A stretch of 7,610 nucleotides of DNA, from the NCBI GenBank assembly GCA_900550955.1, contig URUF01000078.1, forward strand, positions 1 through 7,610. Reading direction: 5' to 3'. This document shows, one piece after another, positions 1-5,919 of this stretch. The position numbers were made by a program, and so were the translations under genes. This DNA is from an uncultured Eubacteriales bacterium. GTDB taxonomy: Bacteria; Bacillota; Clostridia; Christensenellales; Aristaeellaceae. Under the pieces are notes generated by a model. It ran no database searches and had not been told where the DNA came from. It was given only the letters and a program-made list of their open reading frames with translations. Within the stretch, counting starts at the first letter, position 1; each line of letters opens with the position of its first letter.

Positions 1-77
1 CTTGCTACGCAAGGCTTCCGAATCCACCGCACATGTCGCTGGATTCGGATTGTTGCTCGGAGGGCTGCGGCCCTCCG
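1..77. repeat. Tandem hairpins upstream of the left intergenic repeat
   Basis: Three perfect inverted repeats follow one another. CTTGC/GCAAG sits at 1-5 and 9-13. TCCGAATCCA/TGGATTCGGA sits at 17-26 and 40-49 with a 13-nt loop. CGGAGGGC/GCCCTCCG sits at 58-65 and 70-77, and its right arm overlaps the repeat that starts at 65. No reading frame of note is seen. The stretch may be the 3' untranslated region of a gene left of the window or part of a larger repeated element; the window edge prevents a decision. Confidence 0.5.
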
Positions 78-104
78 AACCTCCCTGGGGTTTCTCGACA
101 GGCT
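65..104 (+). repeat. Intergenic repeat, left copy
   Basis: This 40-base block reads CTGCGGCCCTCC at its start and GGGGTTTCTCGACAGGCT at its end. It matches the reverse complement of 7557-7597 with about three substitutions and one single-base gap. In both copies a strong hairpin of unrelated sequence begins where the block ends. The layout (conserved block plus variable hairpin, outside genes) fits a dispersed intergenic or terminator-associated repeat. It encodes nothing visible. A genome-wide count would settle whether it is a true repeat family. Confidence 0.7.
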
Positions 105-138
105 AAAGCGCCGCCGGTTTTTTCCGGCGGCGCTTTTT
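105..138. terminator. Rho-independent terminator
   Basis: A perfect 13-bp stem (AAAGCGCCGCCGG, 105-117, with its complement at 124-136) encloses a TTTTTT loop and runs into TTTTTAT on the plus strand. That T-run suits a plus-strand transcript entering from the left of the window. The same hairpin also lies 24 bases past the stop codon of the minus-strand transporter gene, where it is followed by only three Ts. It may therefore serve both directions. Confidence 0.85.
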
Positions 139-159
139 ATCCCGTATGCCCAATAAAGC

Positions 160-1515
160 TTACAGCAACCCCTGCACCAGAATGACCACGATCAAAACCG
201 GCAGCACAATGCAAAACAGCGGTTTCAGCCGCCTGGACAGCTTCAGCCCGGCGCCGGTATTGGCCTCCTGCAAATAGCGGTCAAAGCCCCAGCCCCAGCG
301 CGACACGCAAAACAGCAGGTAAACCAGGCTGCCTATGGGCAATAGCAGGTTGCTTACCAAAAAATCCTCGCCGTCCAGAATGGTGCTGCCCGGCCCCAGC
401 GGCGCAACGCCGCTCCAAACGTTATAGCCCAGCACGCATGGCACGCTAAACAGCAGGATGAACGCCGCGCCGGCCAGCGCCGCGCGCGAGCGGCTCAAAT
501 GGCATAGTTCCATCAGGCTGGCAAGGATGTTTTCAAACACCGCGATCACCGTGGAAAAGCTGGCAAACGTCATAAACAGAAAAAACAGCGTGCCCCATAC
601 GCGCCCGCCCGCCATGCCGGAAAACACATTGGGAAGGGTAATAAAAATCAGCTGTGGCCCCGCGTCAGGCGAAATGCCAAAGGAAAAACAGGCCGGAAAG
701 ATGATTAGCCCCGCGCTGACGGCCACCAGCGTATCCAACGCGCAGATACGCGCCGCTTCGCCTGCCAGCGTATGCTCGCGGCTCATATAGCTGCCAAAAA
801 CCTCCATCGCGCCAATGCCCAGGCTTAGCGTAAAGAAGGCCTGATTCATCGCCGCTACAATCACGCTGCCGATGCCCGCGTCCAGGGCGCGCTGCCAGTC
901 GGGCAAAAGGTAAAACGAAAGGCCCTCGCCAGCCCCCGGAAGCGTCAGGCTATGGACGGCCAGCACCACAATCAGCGCCAGCAGCGCGCACATCATCCAC
1001 TTGGTCAGGCGCTCCACGCCCTTTTGCAAACCGAAGCTGCAAACGAAAAAGCCCAGCGCCACCGTCACAACCATCCAAAGGCCCATTTCGCCCGGATTGG
1101 CCAGCATGCCGCCAAACACATCCGCCACCGCCCCGGGGCCCATTCCATCAAACGTGCCTGTTGCAAACTTGATGAAGTAGCTCACCATCCAGCCGTTAAC
1201 CGTGGTGTAATACATCATCAGCACGCAGCAGCCAAGCAGGCATACGGGGCCGTGCCAATGCCAGCGGCTGCCCCGCAGCTCCAGCGCGCGGTAGGCGCTT
1301 GCGGCGGTGCCCCGCCCGGCACGGCCAACCGCCAGCTCCATGGTGAGCACAGGCACGCCCAGAATCACCAAAAAGAACAGGTAGAACAGCACAAAAACGC
1401 CGCCGCCATTCCGCCCGGCCACCGTGGGGAACCGCCACACGTTGCCGATGCCAATCGCGCAGCCCGCGCTTACAAGGAGAAATCCCAGCCGAGAGGCAAA
1501 CGCTTCCCGCTTCAA
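160..1515 (-). CDS. Sodium-dependent transporter, NSS/SNF family
   Basis: This is a polytopic membrane protein that should couple inward sodium flow to uptake of an amino acid or related amine; the substrate cannot be read from the sequence. The family signature is near the N-terminus: SRLGFLLVSAGCAIGIGNVW, then RFPTVAGRNGGG, covering the unwound first helix and sodium-site region (residues about 8-38). Further hydrophobic segments follow, including MMYYTTVNGWMVSYFIKF. The length of 451 residues is normal for bacterial members. I chose the TTG at 1515 because AAAGGGG lies 8 bases upstream, the encoded start (KREAFASRLGF) matches the usual family start, and a good promoter at 1561-1589 lies inside the longer open frame, which reaches a TTG at 1599. 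The gene stands alone, with a terminator at each end. Family assignment is secure; the exact start is likely. Confidence 0.93.
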   Translation of the reverse strand: MKREAFASRLGFLLVSAGCAIGIGNVWRFPTVAGRNGGGVFVLFYLFFLVILGVPVLTMELAVGRAGRGTAASAYRALELRGSRWHWHGPVCLLGCCVLMMYYTTVNGWMVSYFIKFATGTFDGMGPGAVADVFGGMLANPGEMGLWMVVTVALGFFVCSFGLQKGVERLTKWMMCALLALIVVLAVHSLTLPGAGEGLSFYLLPDWQRALDAGIGSVIVAAMNQAFFTLSLGIGAMEVFGSYMSREHTLAGEAARICALDTLVAVSAGLIIFPACFSFGISPDAGPQLIFITLPNVFSGMAGGRVWGTLFFLFMTFASFSTVIAVFENILASLMELCHLSRSRAALAGAAFILLFSVPCVLGYNVWSGVAPLGPGSTILDGEDFLVSNLLLPIGSLVYLLFCVSRWGWGFDRYLQEANTGAGLKLSRRLKPLFCIVLPVLIVVILVQGLL

Positions 1516-1560
1516 ACCAAACGCCCCTTTTCGATTCAAATGAACGAGATAACGGCTTCC

Positions 1561-1589
1561 AGTATAACGCAGCTTTACCGGCAGCGCAA
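1561..1589 (-). promoter_or_regulatory. Promoter of the NSS transporter gene
   Basis: On the minus strand TTGCGC (1584-1589) and TATACT (1561-1566) are separated by exactly 17 bases. Transcription would begin near 1554, leaving a leader of roughly 40 bases before the TTG at 1515. This position argues against any start codon upstream of 1554. Confidence 0.65.
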
Positions 1590-1663
1590 CTGCAAACAAC
1601 GCCTCTTTCGCTAGCCCCCACTAAGGAGAAGGGCTTATCCCAGCGGCCAAAGCCCTGCAAAAG

Positions 1664-1692
1664 CGCCGCCCGGTACTTCCAAGCGGCGTTTT
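1664..1692 (-). terminator. Terminator of the capsule-control operon
   Basis: On the minus strand CGCCGCTTGG, loop AAGTA, CCGGGCGGCG forms a 10-bp stem (1664-1673 with 1679-1688, two G-U pairs) followed by CTTTTGC. It begins about 15 bases after the stop codon of the CpsB-like gene at 1704. The gap from here to the NSS promoter (1590-1663) holds only a 7-bp dyad, AGGGCTT (1630-1636) and AAGCCCT (1650-1656). Confidence 0.7.
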
Positions 1693-1703
1693 AGAAGGAA
1701 TTC

Positions 1704-2420
1704 CTATTCAAAAATTTCGTCCTGGTTTTTTCCCGTGAGCAACGCGGCGCGCTGCGCGCCATATCTGCGCTCAAGCTCCTCAAAGGCCCAGCGCATATTG
1801 GCCTGGCGCGAGCTTGTATTATGCGCGTCCGTGGCCACGTAATCCACCAAATCCCCGTCCAAAAGCCTGTCGCGGAATTTGCGCACCGCGCGCGGCAGCC
1901 TGCCTGCAACGGTGGAAGCATTCATCTGAATGCGTATGGGCAGCTGCGCGCGCATTTCCGCCACCCAGTCCGAATGCCTTACCAGGTCCTGATACCGCTC
2001 CACATGCGCAATAACGGGTATGTACCCGGCATTGGCTATTTGCCTGGCGCCGTCCGCAATGCGCCGCGCCGTATCGGTAGGGTCAAACTCCACAAGCACA
2101 TACCGCGAGCCTGCAAGCGTCGGCAAAAGCCCCTCATCCAGCTGCCGCACGGCAGTGGGCGAGTAAAAGATCTCGCAGCCCTCGTACAGGACGATATCCA
2201 GGCCCTGCTCCCCGCATAGCAAATTCAGGCGTTCCAGATGGCGGCGGTACCTTTCCAGCGGGAAAGGGTGAAAGGCCGGCATTGCATGGCTGGTGGCCAT
2301 AATATGCGAAATGCCGTCCTCATGCGCCCTTTTCAGCATGTCCATGGAGGCCTCCAGCGTTTGCGGCCCATCGTCCACACCATATATAATGTGGTGATGG
2401 ACGTCCAAAAAACCGTTCAT
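1704..2420 (-). CDS. CpsB/YwqE-type tyrosine-protein phosphatase (PHP family)
   Basis: Members of this metal-dependent PHP family remove phosphate from the tyrosine cluster of CpsD-type kinases and so tune capsule or exopolysaccharide export; the protein is cytoplasmic. The 238-residue length is typical. Metal-binding motifs are in order: DVHHH with VDDGP (D6, H8, H10, D17), TSH (H45), GCE (E83), VEF (E111), HVERY (H139) and TDAHN (D198, H200). All expected ligands are present, so the enzyme looks intact. Two motifs vary from the forms I recall as common: HHH where HCH is usual, and TSHA where TPHH is usual. Its ATG overlaps the kinase-fragment stop as ATGA, so translation was probably coupled to the kinase gene. 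With that kinase broken, it may now lack its normal substrate or be read only from the operon transcript. Confidence 0.93.
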   Translation of the reverse strand: MNGFLDVHHHIIYGVDDGPQTLEASMDMLKRAHEDGISHIMATSHAMPAFHPFPLERYRRHLERLNLLCGEQGLDIVLYEGCEIFYSPTAVRQLDEGLLPTLAGSRYVLVEFDPTDTARRIADGARQIANAGYIPVIAHVERYQDLVRHSDWVAEMRAQLPIRIQMNASTVAGRLPRAVRKFRDRLLDGDLVDYVATDAHNTSSRQANMRWAFEELERRYGAQRAALLTGKNQDEIFE

Positions 2421-2803
2421 TCTTCCGCCCCGTCAGCATCCGGCAAGCTCTTGAACAGCTTGGGCGGCTTGGAGGCTCCCTTCCTTGCCGAGGCCTTTTC
2501 CCCAGGCTGCTTCACCCGGCGAACCGCGCGCGCCTCCCTTGGGACGGTTTCCTCCTCCGCGGCATTGGAGGCATAGCTCCCGGCCCCATAGTGCGAATAA
2601 TACGACTTGTAATAGTACTTGCGGGATTTATGCGTTTCCATGGAAACCTTGTTAAGCACCGCCCCCAGCAGCGTGCAGCCGGATTTTTCAATCTGCTGCT
2701 TGGCCTCTATCAGCTCACGGCGGGAGATCTTATCGCCGGAAACCACCAGAATGGTCGCGTCGCAGGTGCTGGCAACCATGGCCGCGTCAATGAGCAGGCC
2801 TAA
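2417..2803 (-). pseudogene. C-terminal fragment of a CpsD/YwqD-type tyrosine kinase
   Basis: The frame encodes the last part of a BY-kinase: GLLIDAAMVASTCDATILVV, then the helix ISRRELIEAKQQIEKSG, then LLGAVLNKV, and the autophosphorylation tyrosine cluster YYYKSYYSHYG. A basic tail of about 55 residues follows. Intact family members are over 200 residues and carry Walker A, A' and B motifs ahead of this point. None is present here; homology begins abruptly near codon LGLL at 2803. The same frame stays open to a GTG at 2860, but those codons are an out-of-frame reading of a signal-peptide gene and no ribosome site precedes them. The fragment cannot bind ATP as a kinase. It ends in an ATGA overlap with the phosphatase gene. 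Family recognition is strong; loss of function is inferred from the missing half. Confidence 0.85.
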
Positions 2804-2898
2804 ACTACGTTGCTCGTGGTTTTGCTGCCGGCGGCAAAAGCGCAAGCACAGCTCAGGCACAGGGCCATCGCCAGGCTAAGCGCAACGACTTTCTTCAT
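2800..2898 (-). pseudogene. 5' stump of a secreted-protein gene
   Basis: From the ATG at 2898, preceded by AAAGGAAAGGAG, the frame reads MKKVVALSLAMALCLSCACA, then FAAGSKTTSNVV, then TAG. This is a classic Sec signal peptide: two lysines, a hydrophobic core, and an AFA-A type I cleavage site after residue 22. No lipobox is seen. Only about ten residues of mature protein remain before the stop, which lies where the tyrosine-kinase homology begins in another frame. I therefore read it as the start of an unrelated exported protein cut off by a deletion or misjoin. It lies 76 bases downstream of the LCP gene on the same strand and was probably in that operon. A genuine 32-residue exported peptide is possible but less likely. 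Confidence 0.65.
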
Positions 2899-2944
2899 CG
2901 GAAATCAATCTCCTTTCCTTTAAAGATGCAGGAGGGAATCTATA

Positions 2945-2968
2945 TCGAAACGCCTTTCGGCCTTTCGA
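2945..2968 (-). other. GAAA-tetraloop hairpin between LCP gene and stump
   Basis: TCGAAA (2945-2950) pairs with TTTCGA (2963-2968). On the minus strand the inner part is GCC-GAAA-GGC, separated from the outer stem by a G-G mismatch. It lies just after the LCP stop and has no T-run, so mRNA processing or stability is more likely than strong termination. Confidence 0.35.
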
Positions 2969-2974
2969 ACACGG

Positions 2975-3991
2975 TTAGGCAAGCGGCGTATAGAATACGT
3001 CCAGCACCAGCCGCACCAGCGCCTCCCCGTCGGCATGGAATTCCACAAAGCCATCCTCGCCGATGGTGTGCTCGCCTTCAAGCGTGCGCATGGGCTCTAT
3101 GTCATACTTGGCGGCTCGGTTGGCCTCGTTAATCATCCTGCCGCGGGTCAAATCGCTTAGCAGGTAGGGCTGCATGCCGTCAAACAGCGCCGCTGCAAAG
3201 CCGGCGTCCTCCTTGAGCCGCAGGGCGATCTGATCAAAGGCATTGGCCAAATACTGCTGCTGGCGCACCATGCGCGCGGCATTGGTGCCATCCCCAATTT
3301 CCATGCGATAGCGCACAAACAGCTCGGCCTGCCGCCCTTGCAGCGTAAGCGTGGAGCCTGGCGTCATAGCGGGGTCGAAGGCCGAAAAGTCGTCCTCCAC
3401 CGTCACGGTTACGCCGCCCAGCAAATCGTTAAGCGCCACAATGCCATCCAGCTCCATGGAAACATTGCCGTCCATCTCAACGCCGCATAGCAGCCGCTCC
3501 ACCGCCTCCACGGCAAAGCCGCAGCTTTGCGCAGCCCCATCGCCAAAGCCGTGCGCCAGGCAAATCTGGTGCGTATTGGTGCCCAGGTTGTTGCCCAGCA
3601 CGCCAAGCACCGTGATTTCCGCCATGGTATCGCGGTCGATCTGTATCCGCCTAACCATTTTGTTTTGGCGGTCCAGCACCACTACCATCAAAAAGTCGCA
3701 CTGGCCTCCGCTGCGGTACCCATCCGTCTGGCCCTCACGGCGGTCTATGCCCATGAACAAATAGCTTTCCAAACCGGCGCGGCGCTGGTATTCAACGCCG
3801 TCATACGTAACGATGGGCTGCTCCTGAAATCTGCCGTTCAAATCGCCATACGCCTGCGTTCTTCCGGCCTTCTCAAAGCGCTGCCCGGCGATGTAGGCCG
3901 CCGCGAGGCATAAAGCCAGCGCCGCCGCTCCCGCGCACCATCCTATCAGCATTTTGCGTTTGTCGCGCCGGGTACGAGCCGTGTTCTTCAA
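2975..3991 (-). CDS. LytR-CpsA-Psr (LCP) family protein
   Basis: LCP enzymes sit in the membrane with the catalytic domain outside and transfer lipid-linked glycopolymers such as capsule or wall teichoic acid to peptidoglycan. In the 338-residue form there is a basic N-terminus (TARTRRDKRK), one membrane helix at about 14-36, then the LCP domain. Landmarks are QCDFLMVVVLD (97-107), IDRDT (118-122, in place of the more usual IPRDT), AHGFGDG (146-152) and RYRMEIGDGTNAARMVRQQQ (227-246), which contains the conserved arginines. I chose TTG at 3991 because GGAGGT (3999-4004) stands 7 bases upstream. The frame runs on to a GTG at 4093, but that position lies inside the promoter region and would add a polar extension of no clear use. 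It is the first gene of the capsule-control operon. Confidence 0.92.
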   Translation of the reverse strand: MKNTARTRRDKRKMLIGWCAGAAALALCLAAAYIAGQRFEKAGRTQAYGDLNGRFQEQPIVTYDGVEYQRRAGLESYLFMGIDRREGQTDGYRSGGQCDFLMVVVLDRQNKMVRRIQIDRDTMAEITVLGVLGNNLGTNTHQICLAHGFGDGAAQSCGFAVEAVERLLCGVEMDGNVSMELDGIVALNDLLGGVTVTVEDDFSAFDPAMTPGSTLTLQGRQAELFVRYRMEIGDGTNAARMVRQQQYLANAFDQIALRLKEDAGFAAALFDGMQPYLLSDLTRGRMINEANRAAKYDIEPMRTLEGEHTIGEDGFVEFHADGEALVRLVLDVFYTPLA

Positions 3992-3998
3992 TGTAGTT

Positions 3999-4004
3999 AC
4001 CTCC
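3999..4004 (-). promoter_or_regulatory. Ribosome binding site that sets the LCP start
   Basis: GGAGGT on the minus strand, 7 bases before TTG at 3991, is the only strong Shine-Dalgarno match near the candidate starts. It decides for a 338-residue product over the 372-residue reading. Confidence 0.75.
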
Positions 4005-4096
4005 ACGCGTATCAAGCCTGCGCAAGCGTACAAACGTTCCTGGGGGAAGGCCAAAATATCGCATTGCTTTCTTTTATACTGCAAATGCGACACCCG

Positions 4097-4125
4097 TATT
4101 TACCATATGCTTTATAAAAAAGCAA
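4097..4125 (-). promoter_or_regulatory. Promoter of the LCP-led operon
   Basis: TTGCTT (4120-4125) and TAAATA (4097-4102) are separated by 17 bases on the minus strand, with TGG directly before the -10 box, giving an extended -10. The -35 hexamer overlaps the base of the stem and the T-run of the upstream gene's terminator. The leader to TTG at 3991 would be about 100 bases. Confidence 0.5.
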
Positions 4126-4148
4126 CATCTGCCTGAACAGGCAGATGT
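4113..4148 (-). terminator. Terminator of the XRE repressor gene
   Basis: ACATCTGCCTG (4125-4135) and CAGGCAGATGT (4138-4148) are perfect complements. On the minus strand the hairpin runs into TGCTTTTTTATAA. It lies 84 bases past the stop of the repressor gene and insulates it from the LCP operon. The stretch between (4149-4232) is AT-rich and shows no gene. Confidence 0.85.
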
Positions 4149-4232
4149 GAAAAAAGAAAATATTTTTCTATTTTTATCAAAATATCAAATAAAACCCAAT
4201 AATTACCTTATACAAGCTGCCGCATGCCCTTC

Positions 4233-4679
4233 TTATGCGCCCTTGCTCCCATGCGCCGCGCAGCATGCCTCCACAGGGCCGCCGCCCATATGCGCCGCTT
4301 CCTGCGACGCATTGCTTGCAACGCTCAAGCCATCCGCCAGGCTGTTCAAAAAGCTCAACAGCCCCTGCCGCTGGCTCGGGTCCATCGTTAAAAACGCTTC
4401 CAGAGCCGCGCGCTCCAGCGCATCCAGGCGGTATGCCCTGGTTAGCTCGTCCAGCATATCGCGGCGCTGGCTAAGAAACATTTCCCCCTCGCCCTCGCGA
4501 AGCCACTGCTCGTTCGCCTGAAAGGTATGGCAAACGGTTTTGATCGTGCGTTCAGTCACGTTTCTCTTGCCGGATTCTACGCTGGTCAAATGCCCCTGGG
4601 ACAGACCGATAGCCCTGCCAAATTCTTCCTGCGTCATATGGAGCGCCTTGCGCAGTTCCTTCATCCTTTGCGAGATCAT
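4233..4679 (-). CDS. XRE-family helix-turn-helix transcriptional regulator
   Basis: This is a probable DNA-binding repressor of 148 residues. The N-terminal HTH_3 domain spans about residues 4-60: MKELRKALHMTQEEFGRAIG, then LSQGHLTSVESGKRNVTERT, where the recognition helix is expected around SQGHLTSVE. The segment ANEQWLREGEGEMF after it resembles phage-like and chromosomal regulators of gut Firmicutes. The C-terminal part is helical (RLDALERAALEAFLTMDPSQ and on), probably for dimerisation, and ends with a cysteine pair (EACCAAH). The start is firm: AGGAGG lies 6 bases before ATG and a near-consensus promoter is just upstream. It is divergent from the small gene at 4899, so the two may be cross-regulated. 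Its targets cannot be read directly. Confidence 0.92.
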   Translation of the reverse strand: MISQRMKELRKALHMTQEEFGRAIGLSQGHLTSVESGKRNVTERTIKTVCHTFQANEQWLREGEGEMFLSQRRDMLDELTRAYRLDALERAALEAFLTMDPSQRQGLLSFLNSLADGLSVASNASQEAAHMGGGPVEACCAAHGSKGA

Positions 4680-4704
4680 TCAATCCCTCCTAGTGCTATG
4701 GTTT

Positions 4705-4733
4705 ATTATACACGACAGCGCGTGCTTTGACAA
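4705..4733 (-). promoter_or_regulatory. Promoter of the XRE gene, with a possible operator
   Basis: TTGTCA (4728-4733), a 17-base spacer and TATAAT (4705-4710) form a near-consensus sigma-A promoter on the minus strand. The leader is only about 20 bases. The spacer contains the dyad CACG-N6-CGTG (4711-4724), which could be an autoregulatory operator, though its arms are short. The promoter is well supported; the operator is speculative. Confidence 0.85.
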
Positions 4734-4837
4734 ATTGATTGTTTTTTCATTTTGGGTGTATATCCGGCGGCCGTCCGGGGTAGCCTAAGCCTGCGGGTAT
4801 GGCGGCCCACGCAACAGCCTGGAATAAGCTGTATCCG

Positions 4838-4866
4838 TTGACATTACATCTTTGATGTTTTATTAT
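4838..4866 (+). promoter_or_regulatory. Promoter of the small divergent gene
   Basis: TTGACA (4838-4843), 17 bases, TATTAT (4861-4866); an overlapping TATACT (4864-4869) gives a 20-base spacer. The spacer holds the perfect dyad ACATCTTTGATGT (4846-4858), well placed for a repressor site. Between this and the XRE promoter, 4734-4837 shows no gene. Confidence 0.85.
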
Positions 4867-4898
4867 ACTCTATAAGTGACCAGACAGGAGGGACCTTC

Positions 4899-5093
4899 AT
4901 GAAAGATCATACGGTCGATACAATGCAGGCCGAAGCGTTTATCCGTGCGTTGCGCCGTCTGCCGGAAGAACAAAAGGATTCCGTTGCAGCCCAAATTATC
5001 GCGGAGGGAACGCCCTGTAAGGAAACGGACAAAGCCGCGGAGGCGCCCTGCGCATCCGTTGTTAAGCCAGATCGTTCCCAGCAGCCGCAATGA
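4899..5093 (+). CDS. Small protein of unknown function
   Basis: The 64-residue product is not one I recognise. Its first half is amphipathic and probably helical (AEAFIRALRRLPEEQKDSVA), and its second half is polar and rich in Ala, Lys, Pro and Glu with two cysteines. There is no signal peptide or membrane segment, so it should be cytoplasmic. The gene looks real: AGGAGG lies 7 bases before ATG, a near-consensus promoter is upstream, and a strong terminator follows 22 bases after the stop. The helical piece resembles in style the C-terminal helices of XRE regulators (F-x-x-L-P-E-E-Q-x-x-x-V), including a similar stretch in the neighbouring repressor. A role as partner or modulator of that repressor is a guess. 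Confidence 0.8.
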   Translation: MKDHTVDTMQAEAFIRALRRLPEEQKDSVAAQIIAEGTPCKETDKAAEAPCASVVKPDRSQQPQ

Positions 5094-5114
5094 AACGCGT
5101 AACCACGCCTTTTC

Positions 5115-5142
5115 AAAAACGCCTGAAGCCGCAGGCGTTTTT
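5115..5142. terminator. Bidirectional rho-independent terminator
   Basis: AAAAACGCCTG (5115-5125) and CAGGCGTTTTT (5132-5142) form a perfect 11-bp stem with a 6-base loop and T-runs in both directions. It ends the small plus-strand gene and also faces the transporter stump on the minus strand. Confidence 0.9.
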
Positions 5143-5149
5143 CGTATAC

Positions 5150-5233
5150 CTATGTTTTTAACTGTCCCTCGCCCAGGCGCATGACGGTAGGTACCGCCGC
5201 GCCGCTCGCCACGGCCAATAGCAGGTAGCTCAT
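5150..5233 (-). pseudogene. 5' stump resembling an EamA/DMT transporter gene
   Basis: From ATG at 5233 the minus strand reads MSYLLLAVASGAAVPTVMRL, then GEGQLKT, then TAG. The hydrophobic start followed by a VMRL-x-E-G motif looks to me like the first helix and loop of clostridial EamA-family (drug/metabolite) transporters, which run to roughly 290 residues. Only 27 codons survive. A ribosome site (GGGGGAGG) and a consensus -10 with extended TGC precede it, so this looks like a genuine gene start whose body is gone. The stop falls 8 bases before the shared terminator. A free-standing 27-residue membrane peptide is the alternative. The family call rests on a short stretch and on memory. Confidence 0.5.
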
Positions 5234-5278
5234 TGGTAAACCGCCTCCCCCGCTTCTTTTAGGAAAAGGGATGTCGCT

Positions 5279-5287
5279 ATTATAGCA
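5279..5287 (-). promoter_or_regulatory. Extended -10 promoter of the transporter stump
   Basis: TGCTATAAT on the minus strand is an extended -10 element with a perfect hexamer. The matching -35 region (TACCAT, 5302-5307) is poor, which an extended -10 can compensate for. It would give a leader of about 39 bases. Confidence 0.55.
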
Positions 5288-5307
5288 TAATCGAACGGGC
5301 CATGGTA

Positions 5308-5700
5308 GCCGTCTGCCGCATTTGGGCGCACGCCAGCAGCGCGCAACATGCCGCAGGCGTATTCCGTTTTGGGCTGTTTGCGGTATGCCTATACCAAACC
5401 GGGCTGCAACGGGCGCATAGGCATGCGATACGGTTATGCTGCTGATGGGCTAAAGAGGCGCGTTATTGGCCGCAGCGGCGGGCGGCCCGCCCTCCAGGCA
5501 AGAAACCGCCATGATCATGCAGGAACACGGCGCGCCCTTGACGAACTCAAAGCGTGGTGGAAAAGCAGGCCAAACGCCCTCCAAGCGGATGCCCCGCACG
5601 AAAGCATGAACCGCGGCCCGAACATCTGGAACCTGTATCAAAACAAGAGCAACGTGCTGTTTTCGCGCTTCGCTTCCTTGCGCCGCCGCGCGCTATATGC
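5308..5700. other. Stretch without a recognisable gene
   Basis: No conserved protein is visible on either strand. The longest open frames, 5348-5722 on plus and 5450-5641 on minus, lack ribosome sites and family motifs. A GGCGGG/CCCGCC dyad at 5477-5491 is the clearest local structure. The sequence could be the decayed remains of whatever once followed or preceded the truncated transporter gene. Confidence 0.5.
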
Positions 5701-5919
5701 CGGGCGTCTGCCCGCAGTTTAACCGCCCGGCGGTTAAGCCCCGCGCTTCCGCCCCGCAGGACGGCTCCCCAGCCGTCGGGCGCTGGCGTGGCGCAACCTG
5801 TCATGTGCGGGTTCAAAACCCCACGCATATGCAATCGGGCGTTGCAACCACCGGAGCGGATGGCGGCCGCATGTTTCGCATCCCCGTCTTTGGGGATGGG
5901 CAGCGCCGCGCTGCCATCC
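5701..5919 (+). promoter_or_regulatory. Hairpin-rich leader of the sugar-phosphate mutase gene
   Basis: Several inverted repeats follow in order: CGGGC/GCCCG (5701-5714), the 19-base perfect palindrome TTAACCGCCCGGCGGTTAA (5719-5737), GACGGCT/AGCCGTC with a CCCC loop (5760-5777), GCGTG/CACGC (5786-5826) enclosing GGGTT/AACCC (5809-5821), CATCCCC/GGGGATG (5879-5898), and GGATGGGCAGCG paired with CGCTGCCATCC with one bulge (5894-5919). The last two share 5894-5898 and so exclude each other. The ribosome site follows 20 bases later. No promoter is evident. A structured regulatory leader is plausible but unproven; high GC content favours chance stems. Confidence 0.35.

Noticed and set aside
458..1614. 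Plus-strand open frames of 110 and 220 codons opposite the NSS gene
   Set aside because: They have no ribosome site or family motif, and the composition (His, Gln and Arg rich) is that expected from the complement of a GC-rich membrane-protein gene.
2804..2860. Extending the kinase fragment to the GTG at 2860
   Set aside because: These codons are an out-of-frame reading of the signal-peptide gene, with no kinase similarity and no ribosome site.
3992..4093. Longer LCP start at GTG 4093
   Set aside because: No ribosome site precedes it, it lies in the -10 region of the likely promoter, and TTG 3991 has a strong GGAGGT.
4706..4750. 14-codon frame starting MKKQSICQ on the minus strand upstream of the XRE gene
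   Set aside because: It overlaps the -35 and -10 boxes of the XRE promoter and has no ribosome site.
5781..5800. Weak resemblance to the T-box antiterminator core in the mutase leader
   Set aside because: The match is loose, the gene is not an amino-acid or tRNA-synthetase gene, and no terminator follows.
5803..5826. tRNA T-arm-like sequence GGGTTCAAAACCC
   Set aside because: The stem needs a bulge to extend, and no acceptor stem, D-arm or anticodon arm can be assembled upstream at the right spacing.
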